From NCBI GenBank assembly GCA_016211955.1, contig JACRHX010000009.1:1-31918 (forward strand): a stretch of DNA of 31,918 nucleotides, given 5' to 3'. Shown here piece after piece: positions 20,974-29,245 of the stretch (within the stretch, counting starts at the first letter, position 1; every line of letters starts with the position of its first letter). Position numbers and translations under genes: made by a program. This stretch comes from Parcubacteria group bacterium (GTDB lineage Bacteria > Patescibacteriota > Minisyncoccia > UBA6257 > JACRHW01). The notes under the pieces are model-generated. The model saw nothing but the letters and a program-made list of their open reading frames with translations. It made no database searches and had not been told where the DNA came from.

Positions 20974-21099
20974 TGGAGCTTGCGCAGTTCGAACTGCAGT
21001 TCGAGGAAGAAACGAGGAACGGAGTAAGCTGTACATAAGAAGTACTGCATCGAGTACCGGAGTTTCTGACAAAGAAATGCGCCGAATGCGCAAGCTCCA
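20974..21099 (+). repeat. Structured palindromic element, copy B
   Basis: The closing stem is TGGAGCTTGCGCAGTTCG (20974-20991) with CGAATGCGCAAGCTCCA (21083-21099): 17 pairs and one bulged G. The interior (~20995-21082) aligns with copy A at ~84% by hand. It keeps the AGTACTGC-n2-GAGTACC hairpin and the GTTTCTGAC-n-AAGAAAT hairpin. It fills the murG-gltX gap and starts 3 nt from the murG stop. In this copy the conserved strand is opposite to the direction of the flanking genes. Confidence 0.85.
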
Positions 21100-21102
21100 A
21101 AA

Positions 21103-22227
21103 TTAGTGAGCTGCGCCAGTTAATAATATTTCCCATGCAATCTGCTCTGCCGCATGTGGAGCTGCAAATTTTTTTGCCCCCTCAACCATCTTGGTACGTA
21201 CCTCCTCGGTATCGAGAATACGAAATAATCTTTCAAGAAATAGGTGGGGTAACAAATTTGCCTGCTCAAAAATTTCTGCGCCACCATACTCGGCGTACTC
21301 CTGAGCATTAAAAAGTTGGTGATCATTTGCAAGCCCGGAAATAGGTATAAGAATCGCTGGTTTATTAAGCGCCGCAAGTTCAAAAATAACACCCGCCCCA
21401 GCTCTTGAAATCACAAGATCCGCGGCATAGAGGGCGTTATGGTACTCCTCACCTTCGAGAAACCCAACTATTTTGTAATCATCCTTGTTCTGTACCCTTC
21501 CGAGATCCTCCATAGCAGCAACTTCCCCTCGCATTCCCCCATAATTCGCACTTCCCACTTGATGTAGTACTTGTGTCTTTTGAAGCAGCTGGGGAAGGAG
21601 GTTCACGATAAAATCATTAATAGCGACTGCGCCCTGCGACCCCCCCAAAACAAGTATAAGTGGCTTCTCCACACTAAACCCAAAATGCTTCTTAGCCTCC
21701 TCATGTGCAATGGGGGTATATAGCCCCATACGCAAAGGGTTACCCACCATAATTGGTTCCTTTGTTTTAAAAAATTGCTTTGCGTGTTCAAAAGAAACCA
21801 TAACCTTCTTTGCAAATCGTACGGCAAAAAAATTAGCGTTTCCTGGAATACTATCAGACTCGTGAATAACAACAGGAATGCGATATAACCACGCAACAAT
21901 AACTATTGGCAATGAACCATACGAGCCCTTAGAAAACACAACGTCGGGCATATAAGACAGGAGAAGCCAAAGCGACTGAATGATGCCTAAAAATGTCTTA
22001 CACACCCCCAAAAAACCACCATTTCCAGCAATGATCTTGTGGATCTGTAAACTGCTCTTATCTAAAAAACCAATCGATTTATCATCCGGACCAAAATAAT
22101 GCACCTCCACGCCAACGTGCTCCTCTCCAGCCACCTTTTGAATACCCTCAAGAATTGCAAGAAGAGGGAACACGTGTCCCCCACTTCCACCAGCAGTAAA
22201 TGCCACGCGAATAGTAGAATTTGCCAT
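21103..22227 (-). CDS. murG: UDP-GlcNAc:lipid I GlcNAc transferase
   Basis: A 374-residue GT28 glycosyltransferase that converts lipid I to lipid II at the inner membrane face. Seen motifs are G-G-S-G-G-H-V-F-P-L near residue 13 (G-loop 1), H-E-S-D-S-I-P-G near 121, G-G-S-Q-G-A near 200 (G-loop), and S-R-A-G-A-G-V-I-F-E-L-A near 272 with N-D-H-Q-x-x-N-A, the nucleotide-binding signature. An A-G-A-A-G ribosome-binding-like sequence precedes the ATG. It follows ftsW in the transcription order, as in many dcw clusters, but murC and murB are not adjacent. Confidence 0.97.
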   Translation of the reverse strand: MANSTIRVAFTAGGSGGHVFPLLAILEGIQKVAGEEHVGVEVHYFGPDDKSIGFLDKSSLQIHKIIAGNGGFLGVCKTFLGIIQSLWLLLSYMPDVVFSKGSYGSLPIVIVAWLYRIPVVIHESDSIPGNANFFAVRFAKKVMVSFEHAKQFFKTKEPIMVGNPLRMGLYTPIAHEEAKKHFGFSVEKPLILVLGGSQGAVAINDFIVNLLPQLLQKTQVLHQVGSANYGGMRGEVAAMEDLGRVQNKDDYKIVGFLEGEEYHNALYAADLVISRAGAGVIFELAALNKPAILIPISGLANDHQLFNAQEYAEYGGAEIFEQANLLPHLFLERLFRILDTEEVRTKMVEGAKKFAAPHAAEQIAWEILLTGAAH

Positions 22228-22331
22228 ATAATACCTTCTTATTTGTATTTACTATATCGTAAAAAACCCAATAAATCAAAGAAAAAATATCTGACATCTT
22301 GTAGCTAGCACTTTATATATCCCATAACGTA

Positions 22332-22379
22332 ATGTCCGCTATAAGCGGACATATACTAGATACACAATACTAAATACAA
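22332..22379. repeat. Perfect palindrome plus CTAGATAC/CTAAATAC tail
   Basis: ATGTCCGCT-ATA-AGCGGACAT (22332-22352) is a perfect 9-bp hairpin. It is followed by TACTAGATAC...ATACTAAATACAA, nearly the same as the outer right arm at 5098-5123. It lies between ftsW and murG. The remaining part of that gap (22228-22331) is AT-rich with nothing I recognise. Confidence 0.65.
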
Positions 22380-22388
22380 CATGCTGTT

Positions 22389-23480
22389 TTATCGTACGGT
22401 ATATCGTGACACATTAGCTATAAACCCCGAACAAGCCAAAACGACAATAAGAGACGTCCCTCCATAACTAACAAAAGGAAGTGGAAGCCCTGTAAGGGGA
22501 AGTAGTCCGCTAATAGCTCCGATATTAATAAAACCCTGCAGTACGATTGTCGAAATCATGCCTACAGTTGCAAGTTGTGAAAATGAATCAGGAGCATCCC
22601 TTGCTATCTTAAATCCGCGCACTAAAAACAAAAGGAAAAGCCCTATAAGAAACACTGCGCCCACAAATCCAAGCTCTTCGGCAACAAGTACAAAAATCGA
22701 ATCTCCTATTGGTTCAGGGAGATAGGATGTTTTTGCCATACTATTTCCAAACCCTATTCCAAACATACCACCAGAACCAAGCGCGATAAGCGCCTGATTA
22801 ATATGATACCCTTTCCCTTGAGGATCAGAGTTGGGATCAAAATAGGTAAGAAGCCTGTCTTTGCGATAAGGAGTAACCATAACCACAAGCGCAAGAACAA
22901 GACCGATAAAAAACGTTAAAAAAAAGATATGATGAAGACGGGCTCCCCCTATAAAATACATACAAAGTGCTGTTATAAAAATAAGTGCAAAAATTGCAGT
23001 CGCTGGTTGCTTGAGAAGAAGACCCGCAATAAGACCTATAACAATGAGGAAGGGCAAAAAACCTTCTTTGATACTTCGAGATTTTTTTGCTCGAGCACCA
23101 AAAAAGGCAGCAATGTAAATAATAAAGGTAAATTTAAGAAGCTCTGCCGGCTGAAAAGTAAGGGGACCTAACTGCAACCATCTTGTTGCACCCCCAGCAG
23201 AAACCCCAAGAGGTGTAAAGACAAGAATTAATAAAACAATATTCAATACTAACAAAATCAAAGATGCTTTTTGAAAAAAACGATAGTAGCAATAGTATCC
23301 GATTAAGAAAAAAAGAGTACCAAATCCCAAAGAAAAAAGTTGATGTTTAAAGTAGTAATACACATCGTCAAATTTTTGTTTTCCAAGAACCGAAGAGGCG
23401 CTAAGAAGCATTGCAAACCCAAACACAAGCAGTGTGCCTATAATTACGAGAAAAACGTAATCAGGTTGATGGCGCCGCAT
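22389..23480 (-). CDS. ftsW: FtsW/RodA-family lipid II polymerase (SEDS)
   Basis: A 363-residue polytopic membrane protein with about ten helices. SEDS features are W-L-Q-L-G-P-L-T-F-Q-P-A-E-L-L-K, D-P-Q-G-K-G-Y-H-I-N-Q-A-L-I-A-L-G-S-G-G, L-P-E-P-I-G-D-S-I-F-V-L-V-A-E-E-L-G-F (with the conserved acidic residue) and L-P-L-P-F-V-S-Y-G-G-T-S-L. It polymerises glycan strands together with a class B PBP, which is not in this window. Named ftsW rather than rodA because murG follows in the operon. Its ATG abuts the upstream gene's stop with no gap. Confidence 0.92.
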   Translation of the reverse strand: MRRHQPDYVFLVIIGTLLVFGFAMLLSASSVLGKQKFDDVYYYFKHQLFSLGFGTLFFLIGYYCYYRFFQKASLILLVLNIVLLILVFTPLGVSAGGATRWLQLGPLTFQPAELLKFTFIIYIAAFFGARAKKSRSIKEGFLPFLIVIGLIAGLLLKQPATAIFALIFITALCMYFIGGARLHHIFFLTFFIGLVLALVVMVTPYRKDRLLTYFDPNSDPQGKGYHINQALIALGSGGMFGIGFGNSMAKTSYLPEPIGDSIFVLVAEELGFVGAVFLIGLFLLFLVRGFKIARDAPDSFSQLATVGMISTIVLQGFINIGAISGLLPLTGLPLPFVSYGGTSLIVVLACSGFIANVSRYTVR

Positions 23481-25037
23481 TTAGTGTAAAAAGGATTGAA
23501 TAAGTTGACCTGATACAGAATTCAAAAAATTTCCACGCTCGTAGGAGAGTACTCCGTTCACAAAAACCATGATAATACCTTCTGGATAATGAGCGGGTTC
23601 CTGAAAGGTGTTTTTTTCAGTTATCTGTGAAGGATCAAGTACAACAAGATCGGCATTATTCCCTATTTTAATAACACCTCGTTTTTTAAATCCATATTTT
23701 TCTGCAACAACCCCCGTAATCTTGTGAATCGCCTCTTCAAATGATATTTTTCTTTTTTCTCGCACTATACGAAGAAAACGAGGAAATGCGCCAAAAGAAC
23801 GTGGGTGGATTTTTGGACGATTTAAAACACCTATCTGGTCATAACCAACTCCGTGTGAACTAATACACGCGAGGGGATGAAAAAGAAGTTCATCATGAAG
23901 AACCTCATCGCTATCGGCAATGAAACCACCCACCTGATTTTCAGAAATTTGAAGTATTTTGAGCAATGCCTCACTAATACTTATGTTTTGATTTAAGGCA
24001 ACCTCATTGATACGCTTCCCATGAATAATCCACTGATTTTTCGCATAAGAAACCATAATCTCACCTATTTCTTTTTGTTGAGATCCAATATCATTTAATA
24101 TTTGTGCCCTTGTGTCGTCTGTCGCAAGATAACGCAAGAGCTGATCAAAACCACGCTGTACCGCCCACGTAGGTAATAATGTGAAAAGAGGTTTTACGCT
24201 TATGTGATAGGGGGAAATATCAAAATGAATAGAGACGTCGTGAGACGCTTGCTCGATATGTTCTAAACTTCTTCTAAAATCATCGGTCCTTGGAGTCGTA
24301 AGGTGAGTAATTTCTGTAATGAGATCATGTTCTTTTGCAAGAGAAATTACCTCTTTGACACCTGATTCAATCCCCTGCTCTCCCTTTGGATAACAATTAT
24401 AAACACCTTTCCTGTGAGCGATGCTTTTAGTAAGTTCGAAAAGTTCTTCAGTGCTTACATGAGATGCTCGACTATAGGCAAGACCGGTCGAAAACCCAAG
24501 TGCACCCTCCTTAAGACTCTGGTTAATAAGATAGACGAATTTCTTATACTCGTCCTTACCGAGAGGAATGAGAGAGTCTCCCATGAGCCCCCTTCGAATT
24601 GTCGAATGCCCCACGAGACTTCCAAAATTTATGCCAAATTTACGCGTGCGAAGCCACGTCATAAATTCAGCAAACGAACCCCAGTTGATATTTATCTGGT
24701 TAGGGTCAGCCCATTTTCGAAGCGAGAGAATACCATCTCCAAAGAGGGGTGCAAGCGAAGTCCCCGAATTCCCCCCAACAATAGAGGTTATTCCCTGTGC
24801 CAAAAGACTTTTCTGTCCAGGATCGCTAAACAACGTGAAATAGTGGTCTGAATCAACATTTACGTCAATAAAACCAGGAGTCACCGTAAGCCCAGCAAGA
24901 TCAAGCACCTTATCAGCCTTAACATTAGGAAATGAACCAATATCCGAAATTATGTTGTCCTTAATTAAAATATCAGACTGCGCCCCAGGCGTACCAGTAC
25001 CATCAACAAGAAAACAATTTCTAAGTAATATAAGCAT
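23481..25037 (-). CDS. N-acyl-D-amino-acid deacylase-like amidohydrolase with altered metal site
   Basis: A 518-residue amidohydrolase-fold protein. The frame and key landmarks of D-aminoacylases are clear: V-T-P-G-F-I-D-V, G-I-T-S-I-V-G-G-N, E-G-A-L-G-F-S-T-G-L, H-P-R-S-F-G-A-F-P-R-F-L, and R-G-V-I-K-I-G-N-N-A-D-L-V-V-L-D-P. However, several family metal positions differ. The H-x-H after F-I-D-V is Asn60-Val-Asp62, the G-N-C-G cysteine is Ser91, and the T-H-M-R position near 215 reads N-C-Y-P. His246 (I-T-H-L) is kept. Activity on N-acyl-D-amino acids is therefore doubtful. It sits directly upstream of ftsW in a peptidoglycan cluster. Its ATG coincides with the end of an inverted-repeat element. 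Confidence 0.82.
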   Translation of the reverse strand: MLILLRNCFLVDGTGTPGAQSDILIKDNIISDIGSFPNVKADKVLDLAGLTVTPGFIDVNVDSDHYFTLFSDPGQKSLLAQGITSIVGGNSGTSLAPLFGDGILSLRKWADPNQININWGSFAEFMTWLRTRKFGINFGSLVGHSTIRRGLMGDSLIPLGKDEYKKFVYLINQSLKEGALGFSTGLAYSRASHVSTEELFELTKSIAHRKGVYNCYPKGEQGIESGVKEVISLAKEHDLITEITHLTTPRTDDFRRSLEHIEQASHDVSIHFDISPYHISVKPLFTLLPTWAVQRGFDQLLRYLATDDTRAQILNDIGSQQKEIGEIMVSYAKNQWIIHGKRINEVALNQNISISEALLKILQISENQVGGFIADSDEVLHDELLFHPLACISSHGVGYDQIGVLNRPKIHPRSFGAFPRFLRIVREKRKISFEEAIHKITGVVAEKYGFKKRGVIKIGNNADLVVLDPSQITEKNTFQEPAHYPEGIIMVFVNGVLSYERGNFLNSVSGQLIQSFLH

Positions 25038-25156
25038 ACCAGGTAGTAGAAATTCGACTGTTGTTATCGAATTCTATATTTAGAATTAATTACTATTTTG
25101 AATAAAAAAACCATCGTAGAAAAATATTCTCATGTCGAATTTTCACTACCTGGCAT
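25036..25156 (-). mobile_element. Terminal-inverted-repeat element, copy 3 (121 bp, diverged centre)
   Basis: The ends are ATACCAGGTAGTAGAAATTC at the left and the complementary AATTTTCACTACCTGGCAT at the right. These are the same termini as 29244-29387 and 29946-30210. The interior is different and AT-rich with a TAATTCTAAAT/ATAGAATTC hairpin. The first two bases of the element on the gene's strand end in AT of the ATG of the 23481-25037 gene. It carries no coding capacity. Confidence 0.75.
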
Positions 25157-25210
25157 ACCCAGTACCTTTATTATAACCTATTCCATGTCAAACAGTATCC
25201 ACAGGACAGC

Positions 25211-25242
25211 CCTGAAAAATAAAAAAGCCGAGATATCTCGGC
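25211..25242 (-). terminator. Intrinsic terminator of the methyltransferase gene
   Basis: Perfect palindrome GCCGAGATATCTCGGC (25227-25242), followed on the minus strand by TTTTTTATTTTTC. It is 17 nt after the stop at 25259. It would separate the upstream genes from the amidohydrolase-ftsW-murG group. Confidence 0.85.
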
Positions 25243-25258
25243 ATGTTGATATTAAATA

Positions 25259-25783
25259 TTACACCCTTCTCACGAACATGCATTTTAGTTGATTTATATA
25301 GTTACCCACCTCTTCTGATTCAAAAACAGAATCTTCGATTACCAAACCCTCTGTTTTTACCTCACCGAAATCAGAAAGAATGCTGAACATTTTATTATAT
25401 TTAACACTATCACTAACAAAAGTAACGACAACTAGCTCACCACCATCAGACACCAAGTTCCATGTTCTCCCAAGAAAGTCTTCGTATCTAGAAACATCTT
25501 TTGGCATTACCTGAGACAATAGAACAAGATCGTAGGTACCATGAACCTCAATAGACGGAAACACGCCTTCCAACACCCTAAGCCCATCTTTTCTCAGAGA
25601 ACCGGCCCTTTCTGGATCCGATTCAACAGCGACATAATCTTTAATGTTAGGCAAAAGAGAGAGACCTAAAAATGAATCACCCGCCCCAACATCGAGTAAT
25701 GACTTAGCGTGTTGTTCTTGTACGTGCCTTAAGATATGCTTGAATTTAAAACTATAAATTTGATCTGCTTCGACAAAAGACAT
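25259..25783 (-). CDS. Class I SAM-dependent methyltransferase, unknown substrate
   Basis: 174 residues from the ATG at 25783; a TTG two codons upstream is a less likely start. Rossmann methyltransferase signatures are motif I L-L-D-V-G-A-G-D-S-F-L-G near residue 29, V-A-V-E-S-D-P-E-R (acidic end of beta-2), Y-D-L-V-L-L-S-Q-V-M (motif IV region) and L-V-S-D-G-G-E-L-V-V-V-T-F. The substrate cannot be told from sequence. It lies between a Parcubacteria-type hypothetical gene and its own terminator, inside the peptidoglycan block but not clearly part of that pathway. Confidence 0.82.
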   Translation of the reverse strand: MSFVEADQIYSFKFKHILRHVQEQHAKSLLDVGAGDSFLGLSLLPNIKDYVAVESDPERAGSLRKDGLRVLEGVFPSIEVHGTYDLVLLSQVMPKDVSRYEDFLGRTWNLVSDGGELVVVTFVSDSVKYNKMFSILSDFGEVKTEGLVIEDSVFESEEVGNYINQLKCMFVRRV

Positions 25784-25850
25784 GAGCAAAAATACATTAA
25801 ATATATTTTAATAGATCCTCATACAACTCGCCGGGACTTCCTCGCTTGGT

Positions 25851-26915
25851 TTATGAATTAGAGGGAAATTTTTCTGATACTGAATTCCATAAACTATCGA
25901 TTTCTTCCTGCGACAAGACGTCTTTTGTGATTGATTTAAAAAGTTCTTCTGCCAAAGGGCGATCAATAAATTGATTCGGTCCACCCGAAGGACGTCCTCT
26001 TTGTTTCCATTTTTCATATAGTATCTTCGAAATCCTAATTGGAAAAATTACCAAAACGATATCATCAATTTTGTCTTCTTTAACAAGTTGCTCCTTTGAA
26101 AACGACACTTGTTGTTTCTTTCTCTCGACACGATGAACATTTGTAGTAAATTGAATTCCTATATTCTTTAGAACTCCACCCGTCTCGACACCAACCCTCC
26201 TTCTCTTTTCCTTCCGAGTCAAAATAAAATCTATTTTTTGTTCCACATCCTGATATGCATCGGCATCAGAAATTGAATAAGGTGCAGCGTTGTCCCACTG
26301 GAGTTTTTTAAAAATGTTTTTTACTATCCTCTCAGAAATAAATCCAGATCCTACTTTTTCAATATTTTCGTGAGACGCTTTTAATCCCGCATAAGCCGTT
26401 TTTAGACCCTCACGGACGCCTTCATTTTCAATAATTTGATTATCAAGAAGGCACTGAAGTCGGTATTTCGTCTTTTCTAAAAGATATCTTCTCTGTAATC
26501 CTCTGGGGACATTTGCATCAAATTGATAAAAAATACCCCACTCCAAATCTGTCAGCACATCACCAAACGAAGCAGTGCGTTTTTGACGACGATCATCCCA
26601 ATACAAAAATACATTTTCATTTACATCATATGTTGCTTGGCGTGTCAATTCTTTTTTTTCATAATGACACGCGGGATCATCTAGACACCTAAGCTCACTT
26701 CGCAACTCATCTATTATCTCCTGCTTTTCTTTTTGTATCGAAAAGATGTGTTCCTGGACCTCTTTTGGTGTATTTTGTTGTTTTGCTGCCCGCTCAATAT
26801 GCCAATCAATCACGATTTTAAGACGCTCTAGTGCTTCCCCTTCCTCCTCTACTTGTTTTTCCTCCTTTGCCAAGGCACTAAGGTCGTATAAATTTTTTTC
26901 AAAACTCTTTTTCAT
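25851..26915 (-). CDS. Hypothetical protein with possible PD-(D/E)XK-like region (354 aa)
   Basis: 354 residues, soluble and highly charged. The N-terminal ~90 residues are predicted helical or coiled coil (K-E-E-K-Q-V-E-E-E-G-E). A middle section contains Y-W-D-D-R-R-Q-K-R and W-G-I-F-Y-Q-F. A segment near 220-265 reads Y-Q-D-V-E-Q-K-I-D-F-I-L, then I-G-I-Q-F-T-T-N. This loosely resembles the beta strands of restriction-endonuclease-like folds (K-I-D-F, then I-Q-x-K), but the second Lys is not present. No firm family is assigned. It is encoded 8 nt upstream of... mraY's stop side: mraY ends at 26924, and this gene starts at 26915, so they are probably co-transcribed. Confidence 0.65.
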   Translation of the reverse strand: MKKSFEKNLYDLSALAKEEKQVEEEGEALERLKIVIDWHIERAAKQQNTPKEVQEHIFSIQKEKQEIIDELRSELRCLDDPACHYEKKELTRQATYDVNENVFLYWDDRRQKRTASFGDVLTDLEWGIFYQFDANVPRGLQRRYLLEKTKYRLQCLLDNQIIENEGVREGLKTAYAGLKASHENIEKVGSGFISERIVKNIFKKLQWDNAAPYSISDADAYQDVEQKIDFILTRKEKRRRVGVETGGVLKNIGIQFTTNVHRVERKKQQVSFSKEQLVKEDKIDDIVLVIFPIRISKILYEKWKQRGRPSGGPNQFIDRPLAEELFKSITKDVLSQEEIDSLWNSVSEKFPSNS

Positions 26916-26923
26916 ATAAAAAA

Positions 26924-27967
26924 CTACTTGTACTTATCGAGGAAGAAAATGATAAGTCCTAAACTAGTGGTTATTCCCGAAACAATCCAAAATTTCATAG
27001 TGATATTTGTTTCTGGTAAGCCTAGCGCTTCAAAATGGTGATGAATGGGGGTGGAAAGAAAAACCTTTTTTCCACGAATTCTTTTACTTAATACCTGAAT
27101 AATCACAGACAATGACTCCAATACTAAAATCGAGGCAAAGAGTGGTAATAAAAGCGCTGTATTAGTAAGCATAGCAATAACCCCCAACACAATGCCCAAC
27201 GACATTGCCCCTGTATCCCCCATAAAAAAGCGGGCAGGGTAGATGTTGTTCCATAAAAAAGCGATAAGTGCACCAAGAAGCGTCGCAATAAACACGGCAA
27301 GATCATATTTATGATTTAAAAACGCTACCACCCCCAATGCAATAAAAGGGGAAACAAGCACCCCCGCTGCTAAGCCATCTAAGCCATCTGTTTCGTTGGT
27401 TGAAAAAGCGGTCGCAGTAAGTACAAAAATAAAAAGAGGGATATACCAAATTCCAATAGAGATATCTCTCCATAGGGGAATATGAATAATGTTCCAATCA
27501 AGACGAAAATAAAACCAAAGGGCGCCAAGTGTAGCAACAAGAATATATAACAATAGCTTTCCTTTCATACTTAGCCCACCCCCCCTAGGTCCTAAGTGTA
27601 AAACCCCTAGCACGTCGTCTACTAAACCAATGAACGCTGCGATACATAATGCAGCAAGAGGAAGATAGGTCTCACCACGATTAATGAAATTAAGCTGAGA
27701 AAACACCCCACCAAAAAATTTATCACCAAAAAACATAACAGTTGCAATACTTAGTATAGTAAACCAAATTACAATACCACCCATGGTAGGGGTACCCTCT
27801 TTTTTCTTATGGAGCCCAGCAAACACTGGGGTATCTTTTTCTGAACGTATCTGTTTGCCAAGTTGATACTTCTTCAAAAGATAAAGAAGGGGTGTCGAAA
27901 GAAGTATTGCAATAAGAAAAGAGAGGGTGCCAAGCGAGAGAAAACGAATAGCTTGTGTGACGATCAT
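26924..27967 (-). CDS. mraY: Phospho-N-acetylmuramoyl-pentapeptide transferase
   Basis: A 347-residue polytopic membrane enzyme that makes lipid I from UDP-MurNAc-pentapeptide and undecaprenyl phosphate. Family signatures are K-K-E-G-T-P-T-M-G-G near residue 57, the D-D pair in G-L-V-D-D-V-L-G near 116, the N-E-T-D-G-L-D-G-L-A-A-G loop near 190, F-M-G-D-T-G-A-M-S-L-G near 248 and T-P-I-H-H-H-F-E near 306. About ten helices, normal length. No Shine-Dalgarno sequence precedes the ATG. A 164-bp hairpin element separates it from dacA upstream. Confidence 0.97.
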   Translation of the reverse strand: MIVTQAIRFLSLGTLSFLIAILLSTPLLYLLKKYQLGKQIRSEKDTPVFAGLHKKKEGTPTMGGIVIWFTILSIATVMFFGDKFFGGVFSQLNFINRGETYLPLAALCIAAFIGLVDDVLGVLHLGPRGGGLSMKGKLLLYILVATLGALWFYFRLDWNIIHIPLWRDISIGIWYIPLFIFVLTATAFSTNETDGLDGLAAGVLVSPFIALGVVAFLNHKYDLAVFIATLLGALIAFLWNNIYPARFFMGDTGAMSLGIVLGVIAMLTNTALLLPLFASILVLESLSVIIQVLSKRIRGKKVFLSTPIHHHFEALGLPETNITMKFWIVSGITTSLGLIIFFLDKYK

Positions 27968-28005
27968 AATTGGAGGTGTAGCTTTTAGAAATTAGTTTAA
28001 GTAAT

Positions 28006-28169
28006 TTTGAATCACAACATGTATATTTCGAACCGTTCCGTAGGCGCGGAGCAGGGTACTGTCAATCCCGAATTGAAAATGAGTTGGATTGACAACGAAG
28101 CGCCTGCGGACGAGTGAGGATACCGCTGGGTATCCGAATGGGTGAGAAATATACATGTTGTGATTCAAA
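28006..28169. repeat. 164-bp multi-hairpin element with 24-bp perfect closing stem
   Basis: 28006-28029 and 28146-28169 are perfect inverted copies (TTTGAATCACAACATG...). Inside, CCGTAGGCGC pairs with GCGCCTGCGG, and TGTCAATCC (28060-28068) pairs with GGATTGACA. GGATACC-GCTG-GGTATCC forms a separate hairpin. The result is a branched fold like that of the 13695/20974 elements but with unrelated sequence. It fills the dacA-mraY gap. No open frame is supported. Confidence 0.8.
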
Positions 28170-28177
28170 GCCCATAC

Positions 28178-29245
28178 CTATTTAAACACGTAGGCACGCT
28201 TAGTCCATTGTAATAACGCCTCAACATCCTTAAATCGATCAGTGGATCCCAATAGAATAATAGAAATAGTATGATTGTTATGCTCAAAAAGCGCAACAAT
28301 ATTCTGCCCCGATTCATCAATAGTACCTGTCTTCCCTCCCAAAAAACCAAGTTCTGGATGAAGAGCAAGATAATCAATATTAACAAGCTTGTGTTTCTTT
28401 GATGCAGAAGAGATAACAACTTCACGTGCTTTTGTCATATGAAACAGTTCTGGGTGCACACGATATATGTATTGTACTATACTCTTAAGCTCGCGGGGAG
28501 TAGAAACATTCTGTGGGGAAAGACCCGTCACTTCTTCGATATGTGAACGAGAGAGTCCTAGTCCCGTTATTATACTTCGCATACGTACAAGAAGCTTAGA
28601 ACCAAGCTCTTCCTCAATTGCTTTAGCGGCATCATTTGAAGAAACGAGAAGCATTAGCTGTACGAGATTATCGAGATAGAATTTTTCTCCTACCACAAGA
28701 TTACCACTACTACCTTCTATACCAACTGCCTCCTTACTAATAATGATGGGTTGTTTTGGAGTACTTATCTCTTCCGCTGCGGCAGCAGTAAGGAGTTTTG
28801 TGACTGAAGCAATAGGCCACACAAGATCTTGGTTTTTTGCAAACAAATCTACCTGCGTAGTAAGGTCTGTAATGAGTACAGCATAAGCCCCCACCTCAAT
28901 ATCGGGCACATCAAAATTACTAATAAGCGCGGTGAGTGGTTGATGAGAAACACTTAGGTGTGGTTGTTCCAAGTCCCCCATCGTACGATATCTACCAGAT
29001 ATGATATCTTTCGAATTTACCGGTGATACACTTTTCTGCTCCACCACTTTTATCCGTGTAGAAAGCATCGTACTATACGAAAACCATCCTATTCCCAATG
29101 CTCCAAAAGTAAGCGCAAATAATCCCCACGAAGAAAAATAAGCGCGATGACCCATATCGGATGTTACTCCTCTATCTTCTTCCTCGCCCTTATGTACTAT
29201 TTGTTCTTCAACATATGTTTCTTGAACCAACTCCTCTGTCTCCAT
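28178..29245 (-). CDS. D-alanyl-D-alanine carboxypeptidase, S11 family (PBP5-like)
   Basis: 355 residues. There is a ~38-residue acidic cytoplasmic N-terminus, one membrane helix (~40-62), a linker, then the penicillin-binding fold. The catalytic motifs are Ser147-X2-Lys150 (I-A-S-V-T-K), Ser202-Ser203-Asn204 and Lys305-Thr306-Gly307 (G-G-K-T-G-T). S11 enzymes trim the terminal D-Ala of stem peptides. It has an N-terminal anchor instead of the C-terminal amphipathic anchor of E. coli PBP5. The ATG coincides with the end of the inverted-repeat element at 29244-29387, and no Shine-Dalgarno sequence is present. Confidence 0.92.
   Translation of the reverse strand: METEELVQETYVEEQIVHKGEEEDRGVTSDMGHRAYFSSWGLFALTFGALGIGWFSYSTMLSTRIKVVEQKSVSPVNSKDIISGRYRTMGDLEQPHLSVSHQPLTALISNFDVPDIEVGAYAVLITDLTTQVDLFAKNQDLVWPIASVTKLLTAAAAEEISTPKQPIIISKEAVGIEGSSGNLVVGEKFYLDNLVQLMLLVSSNDAAKAIEEELGSKLLVRMRSIITGLGLSRSHIEEVTGLSPQNVSTPRELKSIVQYIYRVHPELFHMTKAREVVISSASKKHKLVNIDYLALHPELGFLGGKTGTIDESGQNIVALFEHNNHTISIILLGSTDRFKDVEALLQWTKRAYVFK

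Noticed and set aside
28006..28169. tRNA or tmRNA gene in the dacA-mraY gap
   Set aside because: There is no acceptor stem with CCA-type end, no T-loop GTTCGA-like sequence in the right place, and the 24-bp stem is far longer than any tRNA stem.
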